Of a stretch of 64,000 nucleotides of DNA, positions 35,089-48,819 are shown in pieces (the first letter of the stretch is position 1; every line of letters begins with the position of its first letter). The translations under genes and the position numbers were made by a program. The stretch covers positions 1 to 64,000 of the forward strand of contig QANT01001786.1 of the NCBI GenBank assembly GCA_003254885.1. Reading direction: 5' to 3'. This stretch comes from Purshia tridentata (taxonomy: Eukaryota; Streptophyta; Magnoliopsida; Rosales; Rosaceae). The notes below the pieces were generated by a model. It was not told where the DNA came from and did no database searches. It saw only the letters and a program-made list of their open reading frames with translations.

Positions 35089-38000
35089 ATGGCTCAGCTT
35101 CGCTGCATTCTCTTCCTCGCTGCACTCTTCTCTCTGCTTCATGTTCTTCACGCTAGTGCTGGCGATGCTGATCCGATTTACAAGTATGGCTTTATTTTGT
35201 TTAATTAAAAAAGGACAATTTGAATTTTACTTTCCTTTTGTTTGAGTTTTCCATCGTCTGTATCATATTTTGTTTTTTTTTTTTGTTTTATATAATTGAT
35301 CTCGCTGAGTTGCTTCTTTTAAGTATTCGAGCTCAATAGAATGCTAGCTCTGTTTGATTGATAAGCTAGGTTTAAATGTTTAATTATTGACACCGCTAAA
35401 TGATGGAGTAATTTGATAAAGATTTCATATTTTAGGGGTCGAAAACTAAGAAATCTGGAATAGGTGTGTATTCCGTACAGCTGTCTATGTGACGTATTTG
35501 TTACTTGATGGATTCAATTTGATAATGACGATAATGATGAGAGTAGTATTGCTATAAGCATATAATAATAGAGTCATGTTGTGTTATTTATTATAAAATA
35601 AAATAAAAAAGAAGGTGAAAAAAGAGTTTTGGTATATGAATCTGAGGAACAATAATTTCTAAGATAATAATGGTTATGGTGTGTGTCATAAATTTTATGC
35701 GATATGAGTCATTTCAGTTTGAATTATTAATTACATTAATAAATATAACATATATTCACACAATTTCATTTGGTCCTATTCTCTTGTATTTATTTGTTTT
35801 CTGACCTTTCCCATAGCGGTTAAATGATAGCCAATGATTTTTATGGGTTTTCCAGGTCTTGTGTGGTTCAGTGTGAAAAATCTGGATGTGTGGGGGACAT
35901 ATGCTTTCAACACTGTAAATTTTCATCTGATGGAAAACCTATTGATGGTCCATGGTATATGCAAGAACCCTTATATTTGCGCTGGAAACAATGGGACTGC
36001 TGCAGTGACTGCAGGTACCACTGCATGCTTGCTAGGGAAGAAGAGAGAGAGAAACTTGGTGACAAGCCTGTCAAGTATCATGGAAAATGGCCATTTCGGC
36101 GTGTTTATGGCATTCAGGTGTTTAGTCAAATTTAGAAGTGCACATTGATTGTTGATCCGATTAAGCTAATTTTACTTGCTTTTATGGCCTAATCACTTTT
36201 AATGAACTTATTCATTTTCATAGGAACCTGTTGCAGTTTCTCTTTCTGCTCTCAATCTTGCCATGCAATTTCATGGTTGGATATCTTTTTTCATCCTTGT
36301 ATACTACAAGTTGCCTTTGAGGCCAAATAAGAAGACTTACTACGAATATACTGGTGTGTGGCACATCTATGGGATCTTATCAATGAACTCTTGGTTTTGG
36401 AGTGGTGTATTTCACAGCCGGTAAGTGGTTTTGAATTCCTTGATTTCCTTTTACACTGTGAATGGTTATATATACATTGGTTCTCTATTCCAAAATATCA
36501 ATTTTTGGCTGAAACGTAGACAAATTTTTTTGCTTTGCACAGTATCGTTAGACCTGGCCACCTATAGATCTAAAAATTAACGGTCACAAGTTATGACAGC
36601 AGGAATAGATGAAAGTATTCCCTCAGCTATAATTTTCTCTTTCTCTGTTTTATGGTTTGAGACCTTGGCTACAAGTTATAACTGCAATAGCAAAGCTATG
36701 CTATAACTTGTGGTACTGACCCTGTGGCAAATACACAATTTTAGTGCACTGACTGTGCCTAGTGTCAGGGAAGAACACAATTTTTATATGTTCATCTTAA
36801 TCTTATGTTAATTATTTTCAGACAGTTAAATTTTTTTTTTTTTTTTTTTCTATATACAACGTAGAGATGTGGAGTTTACGGAGAAGCTGGATTGTTCTTC
36901 TGCTGTAGCACTACTTGGATTTTCCCTCATTATAGCAATACTGCGTGCTTTTAATGTGAGAGATGAGGCTGCACGGGTCATGGTTTCTGCTCCTCTGATT
37001 GCATTCGTGACCACACACATATTATACCTGAACTTTTATAAGCTCGATTATGGTAATACATTTTCCAAAAAGCCCCATTCATGAATGATGAACCATAGTT
37101 TTCTGTGTTTACGAAACTAATGAGTGCATTTATGCGTGTTGAAACCTTGAATGTATCCTCTGTTAAATATACTCACACATGGTATAGGTATTCAAAACTC
37201 AAAATCCAGTTTATAAATTACCTTAATTGTACAATTGCATTTGTCAAGGGATTGCAGTACTTAGGCACAACTGAATTTAACTATGCGGTAGTTTAGCTGT
37301 TTTAGATTACTTTGGTGCTACATGAAATTTATTTTCTTCCATCCTAGGAGTTTTGTCACGGCAACAGCAGTTACTGGTTTCAGTGCAAACAGATTTGCTA
37401 TAATTGTTGGCTTTATTTTCTCAATTAGTGAACCTCTTATTCCTCATGAGTGCATTTGTTCTTGCTTTCTCATCATGCCAATGGTCCCCTAAACCCTAAA
37501 ATTTGGTCAGGATGGATGCCATAGAAAACCATTGGGAACTACCTTCTTTTTCACTTTGAGATTACTTGAAACAGCGGTTCTGATATATAAATGCATACAT
37601 TACCAGGAAGTTCTGTAGTTTCTGTCAACATGCCTATTAAATTGTATTATAATCTGCCCATTTATTGAAACTTATGCCATACATTATGGATAATTTGTGC
37701 ATTTGAAGCTCGTCTCAAAAACTTATGTTGCATTTGAACAGCATTGAGGATCATGTTGGAAATTCAATTCAAACTTTTGTTGTTAAACACTACTTGCTGC
37801 GGCATAGTAGTTGACTCTAATCCTAGGGCAATGAGCTTATACAAAGTTTTGCAGGTTTGAACATGAAAGTGTGCATGGCCATGAGCATTGCTCAGCTTCT
37901 GACATGGGCAGTTTGGGCTGGCGTCACTCGCCATCCGTCACGCTGGAAGTTGTGGGTGGTGGTTGCAGGAGGAGGCCTTGCCATGATCTTTGAGATATAT

Positions 38001-38141
38001 GACTTCCCACCTTACCGGGGATTTGTAGATGCTCATGCCCTTTGGCATGCAACCACCATCCCTCTTACATACCTTTGGTGGAGTTTTGTCAGGGATGATG
38101 CTGAGTTTAGGACATCAGCCCACCTTAAGAAAGTCAAATAG
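35089..38141 (+). CDS. PER1/PGAP3-like GPI-anchor remodelling protein
   Basis: Five exons: 35089-35183, 35856-36117, 36224-36420, 36865-37052 and 37855-38141 (342 aa, the usual family length). Signal peptide about 1-23 (CILFLAALFSLLHVLHASA), then a Cys-rich lumenal segment with C-x3-C, C-x4-C and WDCCSDCRYHCM, and a membrane domain of about seven helices. Hallmarks of the PER1 family are present: YHGKWPF, WHIYGILSMNSWFWS, FHSRD and FVDAHALWHATTIPLTYLWW. The Ser, Asp and His residues in these blocks form the putative metal-dependent hydrolase site of the CREST superfamily. Known biology: PER1/PGAP3 removes the sn-2 acyl chain from GPI anchors in ER or Golgi. The role in this plant is inferred. 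Start chosen for the signal peptide; a short upstream ORF and a CT tract lie in the leader. Confidence 0.93.
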
Positions 38142-38899
38142 TGGTCCTCAATCTAAAGGCATGCAGATGATGGATTGCATCAAAGTAATCAGATGCTGGA
38201 CTATATCAAAGTACATGACTTGCTAATTTATCAATGTTATCCTTTTTCACATGTGTATGCATTTCTCAGAAATGCTTACCATGTTGGTTCCCTTTGTTTT
38301 TGCATTTCATTGGTAACGGTCCAATTGTTTCCGCTATTTATGTGGGATACTTTCTCTGATAGATTCCCAATTTCCAGGTCATGTGTTGGTTTTTTTTTTT
38401 TTTTTTGCTGGAAAATCTCAGTTTGTATTTGTAAGAATCAAATAACTAAGTTACGATATTGTTCTGTGAATATTTGTGAAATACTATTTATCATGGTGTG
38501 GTTATTTAGAATAATATTGGAGCCTAAAAACTATTATCTCAATCTTTTAGTTGATCAAAATAACATGATAGTTGTTGAACAAACGAAATACTGCATCGTT
38601 AATTGGGATTTACTGAGTTTAAATGTCTCTAGCACTGCTCCTTTATAAACGGATAAGAAAAAACCAGGCAGAGAATCTGGTCCGCGTAAAATTATGGGAA
38701 ATTCTATACCCACCTACCTGAATGATAGTTTCCGATAACCATACTAAAGTTGACAGAAATCTTTGGTTGGTTTTACACAGTGGCGATAATAAAAGTACTT
38801 AAGTGAATATATTTGTAGACCGTTTATAAAAGTTAGTGGCAGCCTATAGAGGTAGCCAAAAAAAATAGAGGTAAGCTTGGCCAATAAGCCATACCGTAT
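38142..38899. other. Intergenic, PER1 3' flank and ValRS promoter
   Basis: Contains the PER1-like 3' UTR and the short promoter of ValRS. An open frame at 38,175-38,648 crosses a T-run and shows no homology. Confidence 0.5.
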
Positions 38900-41800
38900 A
38901 TGCTTGGTGTCCTTGGACCCCACATTAGGGTTTTAGGGAAGCCGCAAATTTATTACCTATTTACCAGCAACCAGATCAAAGTTGCAGCGCCCTATCTCCT
39001 CCGTCACTTTCACATTCCGACGACTCTTTTTCAATCGTCTCCGACTAATAAAGCGGTAAGTAAACCCACTACCAAACGCTTCCCTCCTTTTTCAGAGTTT
39101 GGAACTAGGAGTGGCTGAGTATTGTTCAATTGTATCTCTTCGATGCCACAGATGGACGCTGTAAAGCCTGGAATTGAAGACCCAGAAAAGAAAAAGAAGA
39201 AGGAAGAAAAGGTTTATCTTTTAAAACGATTGCTTCTTGAAATTTTGGCTGAGATTTGTATACTTCGTCAAGTACTGTTTACCAATAAAATCATGCTTTC
39301 TCACTTTTCTTTTTCTTTTTTTTTGTTTATTTTTGGGCAGGCAAGAGAGAAAGAATTGAAAAAGCAAAAAGCAGCAGAGAAAGCTGCCAAGTTTCAGGTA
39401 ATTGATGTTTAATGTACTTTGGTGTAGTTTTAGATGCAATTTCTGGGTTTTTCAATCACGATTTCTTTTGCTGTGGGATGTTGATTTTTTAAAATCAATT
39501 TGGTATTAGGCGCAACAAGCTTCCGCTGCTTCTAAGAAGAGTGAAAAAAAGAATGTAAAGCGGTCAAATGAGGAGGATGATAATGCAAAGGATTTTGTCG
39601 ACCCAGAGACCCCATATGGCGAGAAGAAAAGGATGTCTAGTCAAATGGCGAAACAATACAGTCCAAGTGCTGTAGAGAAGTCGTGAGTGTGATGTTTGCT
39701 TCTCATCATTTCTCCAATCAATTTTACTTTTATGCTCCTTATATTATCTATGCTTGGTGATTTAGGTGGTATGAGTGGTGGGAGAAAACTGGGTTCTTTG
39801 TGGCAGATGCCAACAGCTCCAAACCTCCATTTGTGATTGTAAGTGTCAATATTGGGCGATAAAAACTTGTTATTGGGTTTTCATTGTTTTGGATGGGAAA
39901 ATAGGGCTACAGAATTAACTGGTTTTACACAAATTGTAGGTGTTGCCGCCTCCCAATGTGACTGGTGCCCTTCATATAGGACATGCTCTTACTGCTGCTG
40001 TTGAGGTTACATCTTTACATACATTCCTCAGTTTGTGCTGTTCATTGGTGGATTTCAATGGGTGTTTAATTAAAAATTAGTTGATTTGATTTTCTTATAT
40101 GCAGGACACTATAATTCGGTGGTGGAGAATGTCCGGTTACAATACCTTGTGGGTGCCTGGAATGGACCATGCCGGGATTGCAACACAGGTTTTGCTCCTT
40201 TTCTTCTTAACAATTTTATGAATTTTTAAAATAGTTAAGTCTGCATTCCCTTCATTCCAACATTTCACAGAAATTTAACATAAGCTACAGTTATTGCACT
40301 CATCAATATCACCACCCTTTTGTTGCTGGACGGGGGAATTGTAGGTGCCACATTTTGTGTGTGAAAATCCGCTGTATATGCATAAAACTTCCTTATGAAG
40401 CATGTTGGAACAGTTGCAACTTCCAATGCTCATACATTTCTTATGTCCTTCTCAAGGGTGGGTTTCTGTCAAAACTAAGTGTCATTCACTCATTGCCTCA
40501 ATGACACATCAAGAGTGCTGTTTTATATTTTATCTTCTTCACAGTTTTGTAGCCTTGCCTTGCCGAAAAGCCTACTGCAATGGCCTCTATTCCAAAATTT
40601 GAAAAGATCAATCTGATGCATATTTGGCCTTATTTTGAGTGTAGGGAGAAGGACCAGTTAACCTCATCATATCTCGATCTGGATTATCTTCCTTATGGAT
40701 GTTAATTTTTTGCTGTAACATCTATCTTCTGTTTATAGGTTGTTGTAGAAAAGAAGCTAATGCGTGAAAGCGGGTTAAGCAGACATGATGTTGGCCGCGA
40801 GAAATTTGTGTCTGAAGTGAGTTTGAACAGCAACTAGCTAGTATTAGATCCTTAATAATTTTGATGCTCTAAAGTTTCTGAATCCGTTCATTATTCATAC
40901 TGTTGGTTGGTTGTCTTGTTTGTGAAAGGTCTGGAACTGGAAAAATAAGTATGGGGGCACCATTTTACAGCAGCTACGTCGTTTGGGTGCTTCTTTGGAT
41001 TGGTCTCGTGAGGTAAGGATTTGAGTTTCCTGGAGCTTGTTTTTATTTTGGTCAGCAGCAAAGCATTACTGGTCGATAAATTGCTTGACCTATTTATTAG
41101 AACATTTTACAAAATATACTTACAATCTGTTTTCTTGGGTTTTGACTCTATTTTCCCTTGATTTTTAGTGCTTTACAATGGATGAGAAAAGATCAAAGGC
41201 TGTTACAGAGGCTTTTGTAAGGCTTCATAAGCAAGGACTTATTTACAGGTATACTCGACATAGGAGAATATTTGCAGTCGTTTGTGCATTTATCGAAATC
41301 AGATTTATCATATACTTTGAATTTTGAACTGCTTCTTTGCTTATTTTGAGTTTGTCAGCTCAGAGCTCTATTCTAATCTCCATTACTGTATGCCCTGTTA
41401 ACACTAAGAACGTGCAAATGCCCTAAAGTGGTAACTAAATGTGAAACTATAAGCTGCCTTGATATAAACAATTGATGTCATAGCTGTAATTAAAATTAAG
41501 TTTGTTTAATTCAGTAGGAGAAGATGCAACTATTCTTTTCTAGGTTTGATATGATATGGTGGTGGATGATAGCATTATCTTTCTGTTTCTTTTTTGATTT
41601 TATATGTATTTTATGTTTATTTGTTTAGTCAGTTGGGATGAGGCTTGGGTGATAATATTAAACATCAATGGACTTGTTGAATCAACACAAAAATTAATGG
41701 TGTCGATAAAATTCTTTGTTATATAACTTATATGTTTGTCCGTGTCTTTGTGTTTGCTTTTGTTGGTTTTCTTCTCCAGTCATCCACGCCTATAATTTAT

Positions 41801-44800
41801 CCTCTTGTCTATGTTCTTTTCTTAAATTTGGTTAGTATGCTTGGTGGATTAAACTGTTAGTTTTGTTTTTGTAGGGATAATCGTCTAGTGAACTGGGATT
41901 GTGTCTTGCGAACAGCAATATCGGACATTGAGGTGAGCCTTCTTCTGTTAGTGACATATTTTCTCAAATATTTTCAGCATTTATGGAATTATTTGGGTCT
42001 ATGTAGGTTGACTATGAAGATATAAAAGAAAGGAAACTCAAAGATCTTCCTGGATATGAGAAACCTGTTGAATTTGGTGTCTTAACTTCATTTGCCTACC
42101 CTCTGGAAGAAGATTTGGGTGAGATTGTTGTGGCCACTACTAGAGTGGAAACTATGCTTGGTGATACTGCTATTGCTGTACATCCTGAGGACGAAAGGTA
42201 TAAGCATCTTCATGGAAAACATGCCATTCATCCTTTTAATGGAAGAAGGATTCGCATAATATGTGATGATATTCTCGTTGATCGAGAGTTTGGGACCGGT
42301 GCTGTGAAGGTGAAATTAAAATATAAGTTGTGAATGATTACTTTATAAATCTTTTTCAGGTTTATGTTTGAGGATGTAAAGATATTTTGATCGTTCTCTT
42401 TTGGCTCCCGCAGATTACCCCAGCCCATGATCCTAATGACTTTGATGTCGGAAAGCGCCATAAACTTGAGTTTATCAACATCTTTACTGATGATGGAAAA
42501 ATAAACCAGAATGGTGGAGAATTTGCAGGGATGCCACGTTTTAAAGCCCGAGAGGCAGTGACTGAAGCACTAAAGAAGAAGGTATCTGTTATACAGTATT
42601 ACATATGTGTGTAACTTATATGTTGATGTTGATTAAAGAGCTTTTATATATTTATGCTTACCCAAGAGATCAGTAAATTTGTTATTGGTAACACCTTTAA
42701 CACTATCGAAGATTCTTCTGCCACTCTTTTAATTTTTTTGTTTTTGAAAGTGAAGTGTTGCATTCCTTTCATTCTGGACACTTACAGAGTGAAACAGGAG
42801 CTGCTTGTAATTCCACCACTTATCAACATCACCATTTCTGTGTTGCATATGCAGCAATATTCCTAGTTTTTGGAGTATATTGTCTGTTTGTGTCTTTTTC
42901 TCTATCGAGTTATGGATGTTTCAGTGACATTATTCTCCTTGCTTTTAGGGCCTTTTTAAAGAAGCTAAGACCAATGAGATGCGTCTTGGAATTTGCTCTA
43001 GAAGCAATGATGTTGTGGAGCCAATGATAAAGCCCCAATGGTATGTCAAATGCAGTGGTATGGGAAAGGAAGCCCTTGCTGCTGTCATAGATGATGACAA
43101 TAGGAAGCTTGAGATCATCCCGAGACAGTATACTGCTGATTGGAAGAGGTGTTTCATTTTTCTCTTTACCTTGCTGTATGGATTTCTAGTGTATGCATTA
43201 TATAGAGTAATAAGATCATAGAGGTTTTGGGCCAGATTTCATTGGATGAAATCTAGTGGTTATCCTAGCATCTCAGTAATTTTTATAAATGTCTTATGTA
43301 AGTTCTGCTTTCATGTTGGTCCTGAGGGCATGCTACTGAGTTTGTAAAAAGTGCATCATTTTTTTTTTTTACAGAAAGGGGAAATTCCATAGGATTTGTA
43401 CGGGGGATTCTTCTGGTGCTGATTTCAATCTCCCATCTTTGGTTGATTTTTTCCTATACAACTTCATTTTTCCTTGCTTCAAATTAATTATGTGTATCTT
43501 GTATCATTACTGCAAAATCATTTTAAATACTTGGTTAGGCTGTTCTTTGTTTTGCTTGTTGCCTGGTTCTTTGTTGTTTTGGCTGTTATTTGATCTTTGA
43601 TTCTCATGCTTTCTCAGATTTCTTTGTTTGTATTAGTTCCTTCTCTTTCTATACATTCTTATCAGTTTTCTTTGAAAATAAAAAATAAAAAAAAATTACT
43701 CAGTTCTGGTCTCATTTATCACAGATGGCTTGAGCATATTCGTGATTGGTGCATCTCAAGGCAACTCTGGTGGGGTCACCGTGTTCCTGCATGGTACGTT
43801 ATCCTGGAGGATGATATGCAGAAAGATGTTGGAGCGTTTGATGAGCGTTGGGTGGTTGCAAGAAATGTGGAAGAGGCTGAAGCACAGGCTAGTCAAACAT
43901 ATGAGGGGACGAAGTTTCAGTTAATACAGGATCCTGATGTGCTTGACACATGGTTTTCTTCTGGTCTCTTCCCATTATCTGTGTTGGGTTGGCCAGATGA
44001 TACAGAAGATCTGAAGGCTTTTTATCCAACTTCCATTCTTGAAACTGGGCATGACATTCTCTTCTTCTGGGTTGCTCGTATGGTAATGCTTGGAAATACA
44101 TTGGGTGGTAACGTACCTTTCACAAAGGTGGGCAAATTTTTTAGCATTTTACATAATAGATGTAGAGCCATGATATAGCCAGCTGTCTTTGTATTGCATG
44201 TTGCATATATTATAAATTGCCAGTTTCCTGACTATAAATGTTAAAGCCTGAAAGAAAATTAATTTTATGTTTTCTTTCTACATTGCTATTATGAGATTAC
44301 AAATGTTGCACATCTATATTTATATTAGCTTCTCAGCATTTTCCATTGGGTGTTTTATTTATTTATCTTAAATTTTTTGGCTTGTATGAGACTATGATGG
44401 ATATGACTTAATCCAACATTTTAGTGTTTGAGAAAATGGTGGTGAAATTATAACCGGTCCTTTTGGATTTGCTACGAACCATATCTCGTCTCCTGGTGTT
44501 TGGTGCCTTATTTAATTGAATTTTCATCAGAATATAGACTTTTTCTTAGCAAAAAGGTGTTGAGGGTTCGGGTGGTAATTGAATTCTATTTGCAGTCCAT
44601 TGGTAATATGGTTGATACCTTAACAAGGGGATGAAAATACTCTTTCTGATTCGAATCGGGAGGCTTATTGTTATCATTTTGTATCCTAAGGTCGGGTTGT
44701 GAGCATAAGCCAGTGAAAATTTGTGAACTAAGTTGCAAGCTTGCATTTCTGCTCTGATTTTATTGCAGCTAAAGGATGTTTTTATTTTCTGTTTTGTATA

Positions 44801-47417
44801 TCTTCCTGTGCTGATTTTAATATAGTATTTGATTACTGAAGTGACAGGTGGACTATGATTGCTCTGCAGGTATATTTGCACCCGATGATTCGTGATGCGC
44901 ATGGGCGCAAAATGTCGAAGTCCTTGGGGAATGTCATTGATCCTCTTGAAGTAATAAATGGTGTCTCCCTTGAAGGCCTACATCAAAGGCTTTCAGAGGG
45001 AAATTTGGACCCCAAGGAATTAGCAGTTGCCAAAGAAGGGCAGGTAAAGGACTTCCCTAATGGTATTGCTGAATGCGGTTCAGATGCTCTCCGTTTTGCT
45101 CTTGTCTCCTACACTGCTCAGGTTTAGGCTTCTTTCTTTTTTTCTTTTTTTCTTGTTCTCTTTTTTCCTTTTTTTTCTTTTTTCTTTCAGGTATCTGTAT
45201 TCTTCCATAGATCTAGTAAGCTATTTGATTGTCTTGTCTTTTCAGTCTGATAAGATAAATATGGACATCCAAAGGGTTGTTGGTTATCGTCAATGGTGTA
45301 ATAAATTGTGGAATGCAGTACGATTCGCCATGAGCAGACTTGGGGATGATTATGTTCCCCCCTCAAATGTAACTCCAGATGTTTTGCCATTTAGTTGCCA
45401 GTGGATACTGTCAGTGCTAAATAAAGCCATATCCAGAACTGTCTCATCATTGGAATTGTACGACTTCTCAGATGCAGCCAGTGCAGTGTATGCTTGGTGG
45501 CAGTACCAGTTGTGTGATGTTTTTATTGAGGCTATCAAGCCTTACTTCTCCGGTAATGATCCAAAGTTTGCGTCTGAAAGGGGTTTTGCACGAGACACGC
45601 TATGGTTATGTCTTGAAAATGGGCTACGGTTGCTTCATCCATTTATGCCATTCGTCACAGAAGAACTATGGCAACGTCTTCCAATATCAAGGGATCAAAA
45701 GAGAGCAGCATCGATTATGATATGTGAATACCCATCCATCGTAGAGGTTAGTACGGTTAGTTTAGTCATCATAAAAGATAAAGGCACAACTGGATGAATG
45801 ATTAGGTACATAGATTTTCTGTGGGTGGACATAGTGTGTTTATATACTTAAACGTGTGTTCCTTTAGCAAGACACAGTTATGTTAATTTCTTCACTCTTT
45901 ACAGACATTGGCTTTATGTTGTACTGTAATAAATGGGGTATTGCTTGTGTTTTTCTTTTAAAAATTAAATTGGATGATCCTGACTAGCCTTAAACAAGAG
46001 GCTAATGGTCATGCAACGAGTTCACTTGCATCATTCTTCTTCTTAGGACATAAAGGAATACTCATGGGGTAGTGATTATTATATAATGACCACCTACCTT
46101 CCAAAAAGGTTTTGGAGACAATTGTTACTGCTGACTTCAACTTACTTTGCGTAGTCACTATCTTTCTATCATGTTATTCTTCCAGTGCTGGACAAATGAA
46201 AGGGTGGAGTCTCAGATGAATCTCATTGAGTCTGTTGTGAAATCTCTTCGTTCACTTGCAAAAGAAAGTCGTGAAAGGTATATCTTGTCATTGCAGGGTT
46301 TCACTCTACTGGTTAAGATTTCTGAACTTTGGATTTGTCATGTTGTAAACTGATGATATAAGTAGCTTCACATTCTCTCTGTATTGTTTCTTTTAGGCGA
46401 CCGGCTTTTGTGCTTTGTCGAACGACTTTAGATAGGGATATAATTTGCAGCCATCAACTGGAGATTGAAACTCTTGCCAATTTGTCATCTTTGACAGTAA
46501 GTCATATGCTTTGCTTTGAAAAATCTGATATAGCATATTTTCTTTTGATTATGATGTTTGTATTAAATCAAGGTTAAAGTTGGTGTTCTCCTAATTACAT
46601 TAGATATCTAGATATGATGAAAATTTGTATCCCTACAGGTAATTGATGAGAATGATGCTACTCCAACCGGATGTGTGGTGTCTGTTGTAAATGACAAGCT
46701 TTCTGTTTATCTCCAAGGGTCTCGTTCTTTAGAAGTAGACCTTGAAAAGATTCGAAAAAAGATGGAAGACATTACATTGTAAGCTTGAAAGTTAAATTGA
46801 TTGTGATACATTTGCACTTCCCACTTTCCTCTGTTCTATTCTTCATTTGTGATATATGAAAACTGGCCTGATTAGTTGGTTGACTTTATTGTTTTAAGTA
46901 ACAAGTAATGGTTTTGAGATGATTCTTGTTTTTCTAATAAAGGTTGAATATTTTCCCGAAAGCTATAAACTTTGTGCTTATCTTGGGTTTAAATACATGA
47001 AAAATAATTGTAATATGAATAATAATAATAATAATAAAATATAATATTCAAATTTGAGGCCAATGGTATTGTGAATTTGGATTAGCTATGTTTATTCATC
47101 AATTTGGTACCAAGTAAAAATGGCTTTGGATTTCTATGGTTCTTGTTTGTTGATAAAAACTAGTCCACTGTTTTAGTTCATGTAAACCAAACCCCACCCC
47201 CTGCGTGTTGAGGGTGCTGACCGCTAATTTTATAATTGGCAGGCAACAGGAGAAGCTGTCGAAGATGATGAATGCTTCTGGTTACAAAGAAAAGGTCCCT
47301 GAGAAGAAACAAAAGGCTGATGCCGACAAGCTTGAAACCCTCGAGAAGGAAAAATTCTCTCTTGAAGAAGCAAGTCGACATATGGAAGCACAGAAAATGA
47401 GTGATGAACATGAATAA
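38900..47417 (+). CDS. VALRS: Valyl-tRNA synthetase, dual-targeted (cytosol/mitochondrion)
   Basis: Twenty-one exons: 38900-39055, 39152-39211, 39341-39397, 39510-39682, 39766-39838, 39940-40005, 40105-40188, 40739-40816, 40929-41012, 41169-41248, 41875-41932, 42007-42309, 42414-42581, 42949-43148, 43725-44127, 44870-45121, 45246-45746, 46186-46277, 46397-46496, 46639-46778 and 47243-47417 (1100 aa). Class I synthetase charging tRNA-Val: HIGH at 185-188 and KMSKS at 695-699. The editing domain includes [20 protein letters not shown] near 366, an anticodon-binding domain follows, and the C terminus is a charged coiled coil. Exon 1 encodes a basic, Ser/Thr-rich, acid-poor 52-residue presequence in frame with the second ATG, which is the first codon of exon 2 (39152, 1048 aa form). 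Arabidopsis uses one ValRS gene for cytosol and mitochondria through two starts; the same layout is visible here. Confidence 0.95.
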
Positions 47418-47948
47418 CTTCAAATTTTTGTTATATCAGGAAAAGAAAATGTTATAAACTTTCCTCTTTTTCTTCCATTAATTTTCATTAAATCATGTAA
47501 ACATAGATTTTGGATATGATTAGCACTGATCATTATCAGCTGTCACTATGAACTTATGAAGAGGGTGAATGTTATATTCTATAGTGCATTTTGAATTTTG
47601 GTACCCCTATACAACTTACAAGAGCGTGTTTACAACTCTATGTCTAAATCACAAACCATAGAAGTCGATGATATGAAAGCTTGTGAAGGGGTTTCACGCA
47701 CTTTCTAGAATCATTCCCTAGCTTGAAAGCTTTCAAAACACACCGTTTTGCAATTGCAATTGAATTGACATACACAGATCACAGATGAGGCATAATGCAT
47801 CAAACTAGTTCCCTCTCTCTTATATATCATACAAATAATATGTAGCTGCATCCGTACTAGTCCAAAAATTATTAGTACGGAGCAAAAAGGTTTCTCAGCC
47901 AAAAAGTATTGACAATAAAAATAAAAAAATATTGAAGATTTTCGGAAG
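47418..47948. other. Convergent intergenic spacer
   Basis: 3' flanks of ValRS (+) and the CBF gene (-). No further feature seen. Confidence 0.5.
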
Positions 47949-48623
47949 CTAAATGGAAAAACTCCATAATGGCACGTCAGCATAAACTTCCAGGTCATCA
48001 CCCATGAAGTCATTTTCCAAACAATGAGGTGGAGGCAACATCATCCCTTCAGCCATATTTGCCAGCAACCCCGGCATCCCAAAAACATCCTCCTCATCCA
48101 TGTAAAACACACCTTCCGGTGAATCAGCCGGCGCTGCCGCTTCCACTGCTCCCGACTCCGCCGGTCGAAACGCCTCAGCCGCCTTCGCCGCAGCCGTTTG
48201 TATATCCTTGGGGCTGGCGGAAGCCGGCACCGGAAGCCGCCACGCGGAGTCAGCAAAGTTCAAGCAGGCGGAGCGACCCCTCAACGCTTTTGCTGCCACG
48301 TCGTGTGCACGCGCCGCCATTTCGGCGGTGGGGAAGGTCCCGAGCCAAATCCTAGTCGTTTTGTTAGGCTCACGCACCTCGCACACCCACTTGCCGGAGT
48401 TCCTCCTCCTGACGCCGCGGTAGACGGGGTGGCGAGTCTCCTTAAACTTCTTCCGACCTGCGCGCTTTTTGGGATAAGTGGATGCCAGCAAAACCTCCTC
48501 GTCCGACGACAGGTTCGTGCGAGTTGGAGCAGCACTATTGCTGTTTTCCGAAGTGGAGGAGCACAAATCCGACGACCCACATGGGTGTGGGTCGTAGTAA
48601 TTAGACAAACCAAGAGCATCCAT
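47949..48623 (-). CDS. DREB1: CBF/DREB1 cold-response transcription factor
   Basis: Intronless, 224 aa. One AP2/ERF DNA-binding domain (about 68-125, [20 protein letters not shown] ... LNFADS) framed by the two CBF signatures: [16 protein letters not shown] at 51-66 and DSAWR at 125-129. These separate CBF/DREB1 from other DREBs. The acidic C terminus ends LWSFSI, a variant of the family's LWSY. Known biology: CBFs bind the CRT/DRE element (core CCGAC) and switch on cold-acclimation genes; many are themselves cold-induced via ICE and CAMTA factors. A TATA box and CAMTA-like motifs lie upstream. Only one copy is present here, with no tandem array. The number within the Rosaceae CBF set cannot be assigned by eye. 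Confidence 0.95.
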   Translation of the reverse strand: MDALGLSNYYDPHPCGSSDLCSSTSENSNSAAPTRTNLSSDEEVLLASTYPKKRAGRKKFKETRHPVYRGVRRRNSGKWVCEVREPNKTTRIWLGTFPTAEMAARAHDVAAKALRGRSACLNFADSAWRLPVPASASPKDIQTAAAKAAEAFRPAESGAVEAAAPADSPEGVFYMDEEDVFGMPGLLANMAEGMMLPPPHCLENDFMGDDLEVYADVPLWSFSI

Positions 48624-48770
48624 ACCCGAACACTGAAGTCTTGGAGTTAGTTAGTTACGTACGTAGTGGCTTTTGTGAAAGTGGAGACTAGAGAGCAGAG
48701 ACGTATTAGAGAGAAGAGAGAGAGAGCTGCTTAATTTGTTTACAAGTAGAAGTAGGAGTTGCTAACTTGC

Positions 48771-48778
48771 TATTTATA
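48771..48778 (-). promoter_or_regulatory. TATA box of the CBF gene
   Basis: TATAAATA on the minus strand, 148 bp upstream of the start codon. It is followed by a purine-rich leader (GAGAGA tract at about 48,708-48,725). Confidence 0.6.
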
Positions 48779-48807
48779 TCTGTGATGCGAGTTTGCATAT
48801 CTCAAAA

Positions 48808-48819
48808 ACGCGCACACGG
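48808..48819 (-). promoter_or_regulatory. Twin CAMTA-type motifs upstream of CBF
   Basis: On the minus strand CCGTGT (fits MCGTGT) is directly followed by GCGCGT (fits VCGCGB), 30 bp upstream of the TATA box. Arabidopsis CAMTA factors bind such sites in the CBF2 promoter and drive rapid cold induction. An E-box CAGGTG, the class bound by ICE1, lies further up at 48,919-48,924. Function is inferred from motif and position. Confidence 0.5.

Noticed and set aside
38175-38648. 157-codon open frame after the PER1-like gene
   Set aside because: Low-complexity Phe/Cys-rich translation across a T-run in the 3' UTR; no family resemblance.
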